In this document: in pieces, positions 45,116-57,040 of the stretch
Numbering within the stretch: the stretch's first letter is position 1
Layout of the letters: each line of letters begins with the position of its first letter
Source: Mugil cephalus
Lineage: Eukaryota > Chordata > Actinopteri > Mugiliformes > Mugilidae
Direction: 5' to 3'
Assembly (NCBI RefSeq): GCF_022458985.1
Contig: NC_061776.1
Location: 3,828,088 to 3,892,087 of the forward strand
Length of the DNA: 64,000 bases
The notes under the pieces: generated by a model
Told to the model about the DNA's origin: nothing
Databases searched by the model: none
The model's input: only the letters and a program-made list of their open reading frames with translations
Program-made: the position numbers and the translations under genes

Positions 45116-47358
45116 TTTATTTTTTGTTTAGTGTAGAGTGAATGTGGATTTAAGTTAAAATATTTAGTTTCCATATTTCAAAAGCAGCATATAAGGTATA
45201 TATCTTTTATTTTAACTGTTGCAGTATTTTAAATATTGCATTTAAAGTTCAGTGTTTGAGTCACTTGAATTTATAGTTTGATGAGAGGAGAGTATTTAAA
45301 ACAGATGCATTTACAGACACCAACCAATTCATTTATTTGTATTATTTCAGTAAAGATAAAAACTAAATAAGTTCTTGTTAATATGATGAAGCACAACATT
45401 TAAAGAGCCCAGGGCTCCACCCATAGTAGTATAACACCAAAACTATATTTAACTCCATGTATTTCTAGCTACATGGGACAGGTGCTACACTGGTGATTGT
45501 TTGACTAACTCCATCATCAGATCAACATTTAATTTGTCTCATATTTTGATTTAAAGACCAAATATCTGTAAAACTAACAACACTCTGACTTTCTGTCTGT
45601 TTGGTTTCTCCTGCAAGTTGTTCAGGTTCCTTATAATTTATTTCTCTGTATGAAGTAAAACTGCTCCGTATTTATTTTTACATCTCTGACATAACAACAG
45701 ACTCTGGTTCATTAAACAGTCAAAGCTACAAATCAGTCACATTTAGTTTTGAGTAGATTTGTTTGGATCATGAGGTTCTGGTTTTGTTCATTTTTCTGAT
45801 AATATCAGGGTTCTTCTTGGTTTTACTGAGTTCCTGTTTAGTAACAATTGTTAAACTGATCATTCACAAAAAGATTCAACTACCTCAGTAAATGGTGAGT
45901 CTATTGATAATGACATCATGACCTTCAAGGGTTTGAGGATTGGGTTCACTGTGATGAAGAAAGAGATTAAATGAAACTAAGATGAAAATGTTTGAAATCA
46001 TGATCTGATAGAAAAGGAACCAACCCAAAGATTCATGTGTTCATAGATGAACTCTGAGGAATATTTCTATTTCGTCTTCGACTGAATGTTACAAAATTAA
46101 TTAAGTTTGTTAAGTTTATCAGTTTGGTTTCAATAGCACGACTCCTTTAAACTAGAGACCAGAAAGAACCCAAGATAAACATGGGGAAGTTTATTTTACT
46201 ACACTTTGTATTTGGGAAATATGAGACATAAATAGATTACATGTTAGCTGCTCACTTTAAATATATGGCTTAAGAAAACTAAAAACTATCAAATGGGATT
46301 GAAGTGACTCTAGACTCTGAGTGTTGTGGAGGAAATTTAATTCATGTTCAGGAACATTATTTAGACTTTATTCCAAATCAAATGATTTATGATTTATCTT
46401 CCACCAGTCCTCTTGACTGTGTGATGACATGTTGTGATTTAGTTAGCATGGATGCTACAAAGAGGAACATGAACTATTGAATGAAGCTTTACTTCTCGGT
46501 CTTTGGTTTTTGGGAGGTGTGAGAGTATTTCTACAATTGTAGGTTCAACCATCTGCAGGCTATGAAGTACAAACACAGCAGGGACCTCTGGACTGGGTGT
46601 GGAAGGAGAGGATGAGAAAGAGGAGGAAGAGCTGGTTGTTTAGTTTGTGTCAGTAATCAGCATTGAGTTAGAGACTGTCCAAGAGTCTAGAATAACCAGG
46701 GTGGACAGAAGACAGCAGAGGACTGATGGTGAACGAGGCTGAGGACAGATCTGGATCAGAGAAACTCTGTGGACAGTAAGAAGACATCCTCAGGACATAC
46801 AGAGAGTTTGAGAAAGATGATAGAAGATGAGAGAGAAAATGATTTACTGAGTATGTGATGATTGTATTTGAAGATTTATGTGATGCTGATGGCTACAAAA
46901 TAAATATGATGCATGATGGAAAATTCTCTTTCAGGGCCTGTGTCTGGAGCTAAAGAAGGATGAATGAAAGGAGTGTAAACATACACAATACTAGAAAGGT
47001 GGTCATAATGTTATGTCTGATCGATATGGAGCTTCATCTTCATCTGGAACATTTGTCTGAAATCATTCATTATCATGAACTAAATCCTTAAATATCTTTG
47101 TGTTCTTTTGCTCTTTTGTTTTGATTGAGTTTGACGTTTTTGGTGTTTGTTCTGTTTTTTTCTGTTTTTCTTTTGAAATATCTGCTAACAACATCAATAA
47201 ATCTGATGTCAAATAAACAGTGAGAGCAGGAAAGAAGAATCTCCCTCAGCTCAGTAGTTTGTGACTCTGTCTGAGATGGAGGTGAAATATGTGAACCTGG
47301 GCTCTGGTTTACTGCTCTCTTCCTGTCACAAACACTGTTTGACATCTGTTCATCTGTT
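45116..47358. other. J-D to V-D interval
   Basis: Non-coding sequence with no LINE insert. 46650-47350 mirrors 57010-57760 after V-E, including 'aattctctttcagggcctgt'. No second J, no RSS and no gene seen; frames are short. Confidence 0.55.
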
Positions 47359-47396
47359 GGTTTTTGTTCAGGCTGCTCATATAATGTCTCACTGTG
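47359..47396 (-). promoter_or_regulatory. 23-type RSS of V-D
   Basis: Minus strand: heptamer CACAGTG (47396-47390), 22-base spacer, nonamer ACAAAAACC (47367-47359). Confidence 0.88.
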
Positions 47397-47829
47397 GGTA
47401 CAGTACAGGCGCAGTAGTAGGAGGCTGAATGATCGACTTTAACTTTCTCTATCTTCAACTCACAAATGTTCTGATTATATGCAGCTGAGAAATCAACTTG
47501 CTGAGGATGATTGGAATCTGATCCTATCCTACCACTACTAGTAATATAAAGAGTTAGTTTGAATATTTCTGTTTCTTTCTTCTGGTACCATAATACATAA
47601 TTACTAACACATTGGTCAGTTATTCCACATCTGAAAGAGACTGTTTGACCAACTCTCCTGGTCAATGTTAACTGGTCCTGGGTCGAATCTGCTGCCATGG
47701 CAACCAGGGCTGTAGAGACACAGACAGATAGATGAAGGTTAGTGAGACAGTGTTTGTTAAAGGTGGAGTTTGTTGGAAACACTCACCTGAACACAGACAG
47801 CACAGAGCAGCAGCTGGGAGGAAAAGCAT
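47397..47829 (-). CDS. TCR gamma variable gene V-D (TRGV), two exons
   Basis: Leader exon 47829-47787 (MLFLPAAALCCLCS), V exon 47709-47397 (313 nt). Anchors: VSFRC, YVLWYQKK, DHSASYYC. CDR1 is GITDQCVSN, CDR2 region LYITSSGRIGSDS, CDR3 start ACTVP. Extra cysteines lie in CDR1 (DQC), framework 3 (NICEL) and CDR3 (YYCAC). The coding end leaves two bases past the last full codon, a different phase from V-A and V-B, so the productive trimming needed at the joint differs. It lies on the same strand as J-D and C-D. No stop. Since C-D is frameshifted, productive membrane chains with this V may depend on C-F or other C genes. Confidence 0.85.
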
Positions 47830-48070
47830 TTTGTGTGGTGGTGTATCCTCTGGTGAACCTGGGGAGAAGTGGAGCTCTGATGCAGCTGAGGCCCAACAAG
47901 GACGAGCTGTGACATGAGACGAGGCCACGTGGTTTCTAGCAGGTCCTCAAAGCTCCCATCAGCCCCTGCAGCCCACAGATGAGACGGCTGCTGATGATTG
48001 ACAGCTCAGATCAAGCTGCTATGTCCTTTCATGGTCTTGATTCGAATCTGACAGCAGATGAAAAACATCT
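47830..48070 (-). promoter_or_regulatory. Promoter region of V-D
   Basis: Nearly identical to the V-A promoter block; the E-box CACGTG is at 47931-47926, about 100 bases before the ATG. Confidence 0.5.
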
Positions 48071-49337
48071 GGGTCACATGATGCAGAAAGACTAAAAAAC
48101 ATTCATGTTCCCACAAACACATTCAGGTTGGTGGTGAATTTAGTAACACAGACTGTTCTCTGTTGTTGAAGAGCATTTTAAGAGATGAAACCATTAAAAA
48201 TCCTCCACAGAGCAGGTTTACTGTGTAATATGTAACATCAATGTGCAGCTTTAATATCTCTCAGGACATACAGGAGGAATTTGACAAGTGAAAGCAGAAG
48301 ATCAAATGTTTGACTTCAACTCCTAAAAGAAAAATCAAAGCTCAGTGACTCTGAGAGATTCTGGTCAGTTACAAGAGATTTCCTGCTCTGACATGTTTGA
48401 TAAATACAGACCTGATCAGTTCTGATCATTTTGTTGCTGCCTGAGGCTGAAATGAAGAAGCAAAGAGAAGCAGCGCCACCCTGTGGTGAGTCACTGGAAG
48501 TACAAAGGCATCCAGACACAAATGACTCACAGTGGTTCAGTAAAACAGCTCTGAGCTCTGGATGCAGTCTATCAAGCCTTCAACATTGACCAGATGGAAG
48601 GAGACATCTCCCTCTGCCTGGGACGACCATCTTATGACCACATTAGTTTGTTAACATAATGGTTCAACAGGAGCCGCAGGACAAGGAGAAAACAAAATAA
48701 CCAGGCTGTGTTTTAATTATGGGAATTGAAAGAACATGGCTCATACATGTCTTCCAGAGACTGTAACAGAAATGTATAGAAACTGGCAATTTATTATTGA
48801 CTTTATTTTATGTCAGACTGTGTGAGGTTGGTTTATGAAATGAAATGACCAGTGTCAGACTGAACATTTAATTTGAGGCTGGTAAACGGTGCAGTGGATA
48901 TGTGGTGAACCTCTTGGAAGCAAAAAAAACGAAACTTTCATAAGAACAATTTTTCCCACAAGTTCTCCAATTCGTGGCCTAGTCTGGGACTGCAGTACTA
49001 CATCTTAAATGAAACAAAGGATGTATAGTAGCTGTTTGTCTCAAACTAATAAAGAAGATGATGAAAAAATACTTAAAAAATAAACTACATTCAAATCAAA
49101 CAGGCACCACTGTACTCACTGATTTAAATCTGGCAAATTATCACGTTTGGTGTGGTTTATTTTAATTGACAAAGAGCAAACAAACAGCAATGGCTTCTGT
49201 TGCCTCTCACCCTGATAAAAAAAAAAAAAAAAAACATAACCCTTATTAAAAATAAATAAGTTTAACGTAGCATTTTAAATATTTACTGCTTTCTACCGGC
49301 CAAAGGTAGGAACTGCAACACTTAGGTTACCATAGAG
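48071..49337. other. Upstream flank of V-D and start of the composite repeat
   Basis: 48170-48540 is the distal V flank, mirrored before V-E at 55850-56220. 48541-49140 shows no gene or repeat that I recognise. 49146-49337 is the left part of the composite repeat (direct match to 26265-26545), cut by the hAT element. Confidence 0.5.
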
Positions 49338-51546
49338 CAGGGCCATTCAATTAAAAAATCAGTTGGGTCACATTTTAAAACCTCAAAGTTCAGCTGGGCC
49401 AAACTTTTTCAGTGGCTCATAAGCAGCAGTTAATGTCATCAAAAGTGCTAACAGTAATTAACGCACACATAACCAGTGATCACAAACAAAAAACCATCCA
49501 GGCCCTACAAATCAAACAACACAAATCATTAGCATTATGTAGCCTACAACACCAAACCTAGTAAACAAACACATAGGCGCATACCTCTCCTGTAGAAAAG
49601 GGGCGAGGCAGAGGATGAAAACTTTTGGGGGTCGCACAGAAATAACCATCTGAATAAACAAAAATGCCTTCCACCTTAACCGAAGGTGCAGCTAGTCAGA
49701 AATGTAACACAATAAAATTTTCATACACTGGATAATAAAAGTGATAACATCATAACTATAATAACTATGTTACAACGTCTCCAACTGAGAAAGAGAGAAA
49801 CATAAATTTGCATTTAAATCACTAGATTAGCCATGACTTTTTAGACATGCCACATTATACATAGGCCACAGTTACCCTTACTTTTTTTAGTGAGAGAAGT
49901 GACATGGTTTCCTCTGAACAAGTGCTTTGACTTTTGGCTCATAAGATGTCAATGCAATCCGAAGGCATTGCTGGAGTGTTTTGTCAGTCAGAGCTGCTTT
50001 TAATTGCATTCATGTGCAAAAAGCTTGATTCACATGTGTATGTTGAGCCAAACGTGCTCAGAACGATGATTGCAACTTTTTTCGCGTTAGGGAACTGATG
50101 AACGTAGACATCACTCCAAAACTTTGCAGGCCCGTTAGTGCGAAGCTCCTGTGCTTTGGCTGTGGATGACTGCATGTCGACAACTTCGAGTATGAATTTT
50201 CCCTCGTCGATGGAAGGGACCACTTCCTTGGCTCTGGTGGACAAGCCACCTTCTGTAGCAACAGTGAACGGGTCTACGACAAATCCCATCACCTCTGTGG
50301 GAAGATTAAGTCCGTCTAATCGGCCGGCAAAGTTCTCTTTCAACTTCGCAATAAAGTCTGTCATCACAGCTGTGATTTCCGCTGGGGATGAGATGCGTTT
50401 GCGGAGCGTTGGAAAGTGCTGCATCCTGCCTGTGCTCCAGTCAGTTGCAAACAGGTTCAATTTGACTTGGAACGCGTGCATCTGCTCCATAAGATCAATG
50501 ACAGTTTTGTCTCTGCCTTGTAGTCCCTCATTCGGGTCATTCAGATGTCTGAATATGTCGCTCAGGATGCAGACATCAGCCATAAAGTCGCAGTCCAGAA
50601 GGCGATTCAGGTGTGTTTCTGCCTTCTTTAGCTTTGTGCTGCGGAGGAAAGTTGTGATCACCTCATTTAGACCACAGAAACGCTCCAGTGCTTTGCCTTT
50701 GGACAGCCAGCTGACATAATTGAGCAAAAGAAGGTCGCGGTGCTCAGCAGACATGTTTAACAGTAGCTTGCAGAATAAACGATGTGTGAGGCTGGATGTC
50801 AAGCGGCTGAAGTTAATTGTAGCCATCAGGCTGTCCATTGTCGTTTTAAGGTCACCGCTCAGTTTTGCGCACAGGACAGTTTGATGCACAATGCAGTGCA
50901 AAGACATCATCTGAGATGCAACAGCGGACCAACGTGCTCCCAAGCCATTCACTTTTCCAGCCATGGATGGAGCCCCATCCGTGACAAGCATACACACACG
51001 CCTCATATCTAGACCATTGCCTTTAAAAAATGCTGAAATTTTCTCAAAGACAATCTTGCCTGTTGTGTGTCCCTCCTGGAGCATTTGCCGTCAAAAAAAC
51101 GGACATATATGCACAGCCGAGCAGTGTCGGTCCTGTCTGTGGATGCGTCAACTGCCACAGACATGACATAAGCTTTCTTTAGTTCTTCCAGCAGTGTTTC
51201 AAACACATCTGACGCAAGAATTTATATATATTTGATGTGTCTTACAGGGGTACGTTTCTGGTTGCAGATGTCACACTTGTTTTAATTTTCTCATCATTTA
51301 TTACCTCATCCACGACTGCCAACATGCATTCTTTCACTGTTTCGGAGTCTGTGAATGGCCTTTTTTCTTCGCCAGGATCCAGGACACACGGAGGGATGCT
51401 GCTGTTGTAGCGCTCTCTTGGGCTGTGCATGACCTCACCATTGTAATACAGCTCCGGTTATAAGAAGCGACTAAACTTTGTACTTTAGGAGCCCTTTCCT
51501 GTGATCCTTCGGGGAAGTTTGTTTGGAAGGTGCGGTGTTTTTCAAA
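49338..51546 (-). mobile_element. hAT transposon remnant with ZBED5/GTF2IRD2-like transposase
   Basis: The main minus-strand frame 51084-49984 (366 codons) reads VCMLVTDGAPSMAGKVNGLG, SLHCIVHQTVLCAKLSGDLK, YVSWLSKGKALERFCGLNEV and ends near VLSTFGSTYTCESSFLHMNA, the hAT dimerisation signature (STYTCESSF). Further 5' pieces in other frames are VMSVAVDASTDRTDTARLCI (51206-51009), FTDSETVKECMLAVVDEVIN (51430-51242) and HRTFQTNFPEGSQE (51570-51334). At least three frameshifts make it non-functional. The 3' terminal repeat 'cagggccattcaattaaaaa' starts at 49338; the BED-finger end and the other terminal repeat are deleted, the sequence jumping into the host repeat at about 51547. ZBED5/GTF2IRD2-type proteins are domesticated relatives. 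Confidence 0.8.
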
Positions 51547-52638
51547 CTTATGGAAAATGGTGAAAAACATTTAATACTATTTCCCAGAATGCTTTACTTT
51601 ATTCAAGTATTCAAAATGGCTTCCAAGCCGTTTCGAAGCCTCTCCACTAAAAAAATTGATGCTCAGATGTAGTTTCAAATGCCATTGAAGGCCTTTCATT
51701 TTGGAGGGAGTTTTACCCTTTGATAACAGATCACTCTCTGTTTTGGCATTACAGATGTTGGTGTATTGTTGCAGTAAGTCTTTGCTGTATTAGATTTGGT
51801 TTCAGGTGAAGTGGCTGTGGGAGTTTGCCCTTGTTTTCCCATTAACAGGATTGACTTTGACTTTACCCGGTGGAAAGGTTTTGGCTACGCCTGAAGTGAC
51901 ACTGATTCCCATTAGACAGCCTGCAAATGAACTTGCATGGAAGTTTGCAGCAGTTCCTTTTATTTCCGAATGTCACTCTGTTCTTCACAAGTTTCAGAGG
52001 ATGTTACAAGTTCAAAGACAGTTTCTTGCTTTGAGCAACTGCCTTTATCTTGTGAACTGGGCAAATAGGTGATGGTAGTTCAGCTTGTTTACTTGAAGCA
52101 GATGGTTTCAATCTTTGACAAAAGATTATTCTGGGAGGGGCTGCTTGCTTGTGTGTATATGTCTGGCATACGGAGGGGTTCAGAGGAGCTGTCCAGTGCT
52201 GAAGTTACCTTTTTTAAGGTTCTTTTAGTAATTTTTTTTTTAGTAATTTTTAAATGTCTTAATGGTCTTGGGCCTTCTTACCTGTCTGACTTGCTTTTAC
52301 GGTATCAGCCCTTGTGAACCCTGAGGTCCTCTGGCACAGGCCTTTTAACCAACCACAAGTTAGATCTAGGACACACGGGGAGGCGGCATTCAGTTATTAT
52401 GGCCCCTGACGGACTCAGGGCCGCAGAGACTGTTGATACTTTTAAAAAGAGGCTCAGGACTCATCTCTTTAATCAGGCTTTTACATGATCTTATTTTATT
52501 TATTTATTTATTTACTAGTGTTTTTCATGCATTTTAATACTTTTATTCCACTCTTCTTTTTTGCTTACTTATTTACTAACTTTTATAATATATTTGTATT
52601 ACTTACTTACTAATTTCATTTTATTTACTTATTTTAAG

Positions 52639-52692
<54 letters not shown>

Positions 52693-54340
52693 TGGGTGGG
52701 GAGGGAGCAGGTATGTTCTTGATTTGTTTGTTGTAATGTTTTATGTTTTTAATTTGGGAAGCACTTCGTTTTGCATTTTCTCGTATTGCATGAAAGGTGC
52801 TATATAAATAAATTTTGATTTGATTTGATTCTCCCTGTGAGAGCTTGGCAGTAGAGAAGGGTTCAGGGGAGCTGTCCAGTGCTGAAGTTCCCTCTCCCTG
52901 TGAGAGCTTGGACATAGAGAGGGTTTCAATGACAAAACAAAAAGGACTGCACCGATGACACCTGTCCCCCTTGCCTTTACCTTGGCACAAGCGTGGTGTG
53001 GACATTGTTGGCCAAAAGGGGAGTGTTGTAACTGAGAGCACCATAACATTAACAGATAGTGGCCCGGCCCACAGTTTACTTCCTCAGAACTGTCCTCTTT
53101 CCTGGAAGAGCAACATATACAACACATCAAGACCATTATCTACTGTCCATAAAGAAAGTAGAGAGGCTGAATAGTGTGGTATCCTTACTGCTCAAAGAGA
53201 GAGAAATCTCCATGTCAAGCTCATATCACTGAGTTCCTGCAAGTCTATAGAGCTTAACCACATGCAACCATGGGAATATCACCCTTCCAGCTCAAGTATG
53301 GCAGAAAGATGGGAACCAAACTCTGCTTGAGACCATGAATTGAGAGGCAGAGTCAAAAAGAAACAGGTACACGTGACAACATGCACTGATGCCAAGAATC
53401 CTTAGCTACACCCAGGAAGCCTTTTAAACTCTGTACATGTCAAGAAAGGAACACAAACATGAAAACACAACCATTTGCACTCACACACTTTTGGAGTCAC
53501 CAATTAGTCTAAAAAACATGTTCTCCCTATCTGATTAACACACAAGATGATGTGATTGGAAATCCGTTTTCTCCAGCATGTATACGCCTTAGTCAGACTT
53601 TTAAGTGGATAACGTGTGTGAACATGTGCCACAACCACGGCGCTGGTATATGACCCCGTAACAAAAACATCCAAAAAAGACAATGTCGTACATCACGTAG
53701 GACATTAAAAAAGCTGAACTATTATCCATCTGGTTGTTGTTTGAAATCCCGGCCTGACACAGGAACGAGTCTGGTTTATTATATGATCCTGTTTATTCTC
53801 CGTTACATGTAAACTGGGACAAGGGCCGCAATCAGAAAGTCGATTATTGAGCAAAGCTCAATTAAGCCGTGCATGTAAACGTACTGAGCGCTCACCACCA
53901 AGTGTAACCATAGTGTTATGACTGTGGTCATTTTACAGGGCTGTCGTGTGTGCTGCATGTGTGCTGTGTTTTTCTTTATTTCTAATCCCTATCTAATAAC
54001 AGGACTGTGCCAGAGGTGATTGGGAGAACGGGCCACATCTAACTTGTGATTGGCTGCAACTAGATGCTCACCCACCTCATAAGGAACCAAGATGGCAGCC
54101 GTCTGGGGGCAGCAGGCTCAAGATTTACTCCCTGTTTCGTCCAGACCTTCACAGTGGGACACCAGGTGGAAGTAGTGATGGACAAACCAAATCTTTCTGA
54201 AACACTGAATCAATCTGAAGCAATTGTGTTAAAATGGTTCAGTGTTTCGAAGCATTTGATACAAATAAATGTAGCGACATCTGCTGGATAAAAGTATACA
54301 TAGCATATTATGTGAGCGCAAAGGGTCGTAAAACAGTGAG
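51547..54340 (+). repeat. Composite dispersed repeat, copy 2
   Basis: Direct counterpart of 26680-29300, resuming at 'atggaaaatggtgaaaa' right after the hAT remnant. It includes 'gagctgtccagtgctgaagt' units (52186, 52869), a LINE C-terminal piece (FKCLNGLGPSYLSDLLLRYQ, about 52245-52317), a LINE-type 3' tail ending in TTTGA units (52795-52830), a (TG)n run and 'aaccaagatggcagccgtct' near 54085. The 270-base segment at 28829-29098 of copy 1 is absent here, with a clean junction near 54120. No gene called. Confidence 0.55.
52641..52690 (+). repeat. (TG)25 microsatellite
   Basis: Uninterrupted TG dinucleotides between the LINE C-terminal piece and its 3' tail. The inverted copy at 60169-60206 is an AC run of about 19 units. 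Confidence 0.95.
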
Positions 54341-54775
54341 GCACTGTTTCAAACTTTATTTATTTATATAGCACTTTTCATACTGAAAAGCATCCCAAAG
54401 TGCTTTACATAAGCAGGAGCGTCCATGTCTAGGGGTCCCAATCCCTTAACCATAGGGACGTTGCAGTAAGGATCACCCTGACCCGAGCAGAGAGGCCCCC
54501 ACACCAAGGTGCAGAGTGTCTAACCACCCAGGCCGAAGGGACCCAAGGGACGGTGCCCCCCTGGGCAGACAAGGACAACCCCAAGGATGGCACCCCAGCT
54601 GTTCCACAGTCGGGGGCGAATGGTTGTTTGTCTCTATGTTAGTCCTGCAATAGGCTGGAGACCTGTCCAGGATGTACCCCGCCTCTCACCCAATGCCAGC
54701 TGGGATAGACTCCAGCAACCCCCGTGACCCTAGTGAGGATTAAGGGGTAGTATGAGATGAGATGAGAAGTGAAAT
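54341..54775. repeat. Common teleost dispersed repeat
   Basis: Starts 'ttatttatttatatagcact' and ends 'gcctctcacccaatgccagc', then GATGA-type units (54748-54764). The first half equals the sequence at the edge of the 29467 gap. Confidence 0.6.
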
Positions 54776-55640
54776 GCTTTTGGAACTAGGGAGTGTTGGA
54801 ACAATGTTTGTATAAAATACTTGTTTCTCCATATGTGTGCTTAGTATGTATGTATGTAGGGATGTAAGTCAATATATGTATAATGTGTGAATGCCTATGT
54901 GCCAATGTGGTTGGACTGGGGGTTGAAAATAATTAAGATGAACTCAACACATCTGGTCCTTTAGATGTTTAGAATCAGGCAGGACGAGAAATATGACTTT
55001 TGAACATATGAATTCATTTCAATGCTTTAAATATCATCAATGATGAAATTGTTGCAATTGAAAACAATGAAACTGATATATTTGATTATATATTATGTTA
55101 TTTTATTCACAAAAGCATGCAAATAATTCTATCTCATAGTAACATATATAAACAGAGAAGAGCTGAAACATCAGAAAAACAAAAATGGGTCAGTTTTCAC
55201 ATTATAACGTGTTACATGATGTTAAAATATAAAAATCATATTAAAACATGACTCATTTTCAGTGACACCTTTTCTTGTTTCTTGTTGTGGCAGTGATGCT
55301 CTGAAATATCTCTGTTGTATTGTTTTCATGATATACTTCTCTGTGCGGTTACTTTTTATCTTTAAAGTACATACTGACAGTACACTTCATGCTATCACCT
55401 CTAACCACTGATTGTATATTTACAGTCTATGGTATAAGTCAAACACCTGTGTGTCTACTGTAGTAAATCCAAATTTAATCCTGAAACCAGTTTTAAACCA
55501 CTTTTTTTTTGCTGATTCAGTCATTAACTGCTGCCCTGAAAAACCTTCACATGGAACATAACCTTCTTCTCTCCATAGAACATGTATTACAGCAGACATA
55601 TCTGCTGAATATCATGAAAGTAGAGATCCAGTATGAAAAG
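54776..55640. other. Intergenic, no gene seen
   Basis: A/T-rich, with TATG-type units near 54845-54860. No repeat or coding feature that I recognise. Confidence 0.5.
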
Positions 55641-56339
55641 AAGGAGGAATGAAATGATTTGTGGAGGATGAGATTTTCATTTTCTTTCTTCCTTTCATTG
55701 ATCAAACTCATCATTGGAGTTTTTCTTTGAATGGTAAAGCTGCAGATGTGAACAGCTACAGTGGTAATGAACAAGCAGCTGGCTCCATAATGACTCTGTT
55801 TGTCCAGAACATGGTGGATGTTCTGCATCCAGAGCTCAGAGCTGTTTTACTGAACCACTGTGAGTCATTTGTGTCTGGATGCCTTTGTACTTCCAGTGAC
55901 TCACCACAGGGTGACGCTGCTTCTCTTTGCTTCTTCATTTCAGCCTCAGGCACCAACAAAATGATCAGAACTGATCAGGTCTGTATTTATCAAACATGTC
56001 AGAGCAGGAAATCTCTTGTAACTGACCAGAATCTCTCAGAGTCACTGAGCTTTGATTCTACTTTTAGGAGTTGAAGTCAAACATTTGATCTTCTGCTTTC
56101 ACTTGTCAAATTCCTCCTGTATGTCCTGAGAGATATTAAAGCTGCACATTGATGTTACATATTACACAGTAAACCTGCTCTGTGGAGGATTTTTAATGGT
56201 TTCATCTCTTAAAATGCTCTTCAACAACAGAGAACAGTCTGTGTTACTAAATTCACCACCAACCTGAATGTGTTTGTGGGAACATGAATGTTTTTTAGTC
56301 TTTCTGCATCATGTGACCCAGATTTTTTTTCATCTGCTT
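55641..56339 (+). other. Distal upstream flank of V-E
   Basis: A plus-strand frame of 137 codons (55661-56074) crosses this region, but its second half lies in the flank shared by all V genes, where the frame is broken in other copies. I treat it as non-coding. The shared V flank block is at about 55895-56005. Confidence 0.5.
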
Positions 56340-56562
56340 TCAGATTCAAATCAAGACCATGAAAGGACACAGCAGCTTGATCTGAGCTGTCAATCATCAG
56401 CAGCCGTCTCATCTGTGGGCTGCAGGGGCTGATGGGAGCTTTGAGGACCTGCTAGAAACCACGTGGCCTCGTCTCATGTCACAGCTCGTCCTTGTTGGGC
56501 CTCAGCTGCATCAGAGCTCCACTTCTCCCCAGGTTCACCAGAGGATACACCACCAACACAAA
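56340..56562 (+). promoter_or_regulatory. Promoter region of V-E
   Basis: Shared V promoter block; E-box CACGTG at 56460-56465, about 98 bases before the ATG. 'tcatgtgacccaga' lies near 56310. Confidence 0.5.
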
Positions 56563-57002
56563 ATGCTTTTCCTCCCAGCTGCTGCTCTGTGCTGTCTGTG
56601 TTCAGGTGAGTGTTTCCAACAAACTCCACCTTTAACAAACACTGTCTCACTAACCTTCATCTATCTGTCTGTGTCTCTACAGCCCTGGTTGCCATGGCAG
56701 CAGATCTGACCCAGGACCAGTTAACATTGATCAGGAGAGTTGGTCAAACAGTCTCCTTCAGATGTGGAACTGACAAGTGTAGTGATAATAATGTATTCTG
56801 GTTCCAGAAGAAAGAAACAGAAACATTCAGAATAATTCTTGTGATTGATAAAAGCGATGGTAAAAATTATAAAGGTTATAATCATCCTCAGAGAGATGAT
56901 TTCTCAGCTGTGTGTAATCAGAACGTTTGTGAGTTGAAGACAGAGAAAGTTAAAGTTGATCATTCAGCCTCCTACTACTGCTACTGTTTGACAAGAGTTA
57001 CC
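56563..57002 (+). CDS. TCR gamma variable gene V-E (TRGV), two exons, no J-C partner on its strand
   Basis: Leader exon 56563-56605 (MLFLPAAALCCLCS), V exon 56683-57002 (320 nt). Anchors: VSFRC, VFWFQKK, DHSASYYC. CDR1 GTDKCSDNN, CDR2 region LVIDKSDGKNYKG, CDR3 start YCLTRVT. Extra cysteines: CDR1 (DKC), framework 3 (NVCEL), CDR3 (YYCYC) and a further one in AVCNQ. Open to a consensus RSS. It is head-to-head with V-D (starts 8.7 kb apart). The mirrored 3' flank continues only to about 57760, after which a LINE and then a gap intervene, and the next gene is C-F on the opposite strand. It could rearrange to J-D by inversion, or its own J-C was lost or lies in the gap. Confidence 0.85.
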
Positions 57003-57040
57003 CACAGTGAGAAATGATGTGAGCAGCCTGAACAAAAACC
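57003..57040 (+). promoter_or_regulatory. 23-type RSS of V-E
   Basis: Heptamer CACAGTG (57003-57009), 22-base spacer, nonamer ACAAAAACC (57032-57040). Confidence 0.88.

Noticed and set aside
52641..52690. CRISPR-like or other spaced repeat array
   Set aside because: Simple dinucleotide run in a vertebrate genome; no spacers.
52634..53136. Overlapping minus-strand frames at 52634-53136 and relatives at 27218-27864 and 59754-60227
   Set aside because: Present in each copy of the composite repeat but with different ends, and they run through microsatellites; likely chance frames in a repeat.
55661..56074. 137-codon plus-strand frame before V-E as a novel gene
   Set aside because: Its second half is the flank shared by all V genes, where the frame is interrupted in other copies; no domain recognised.
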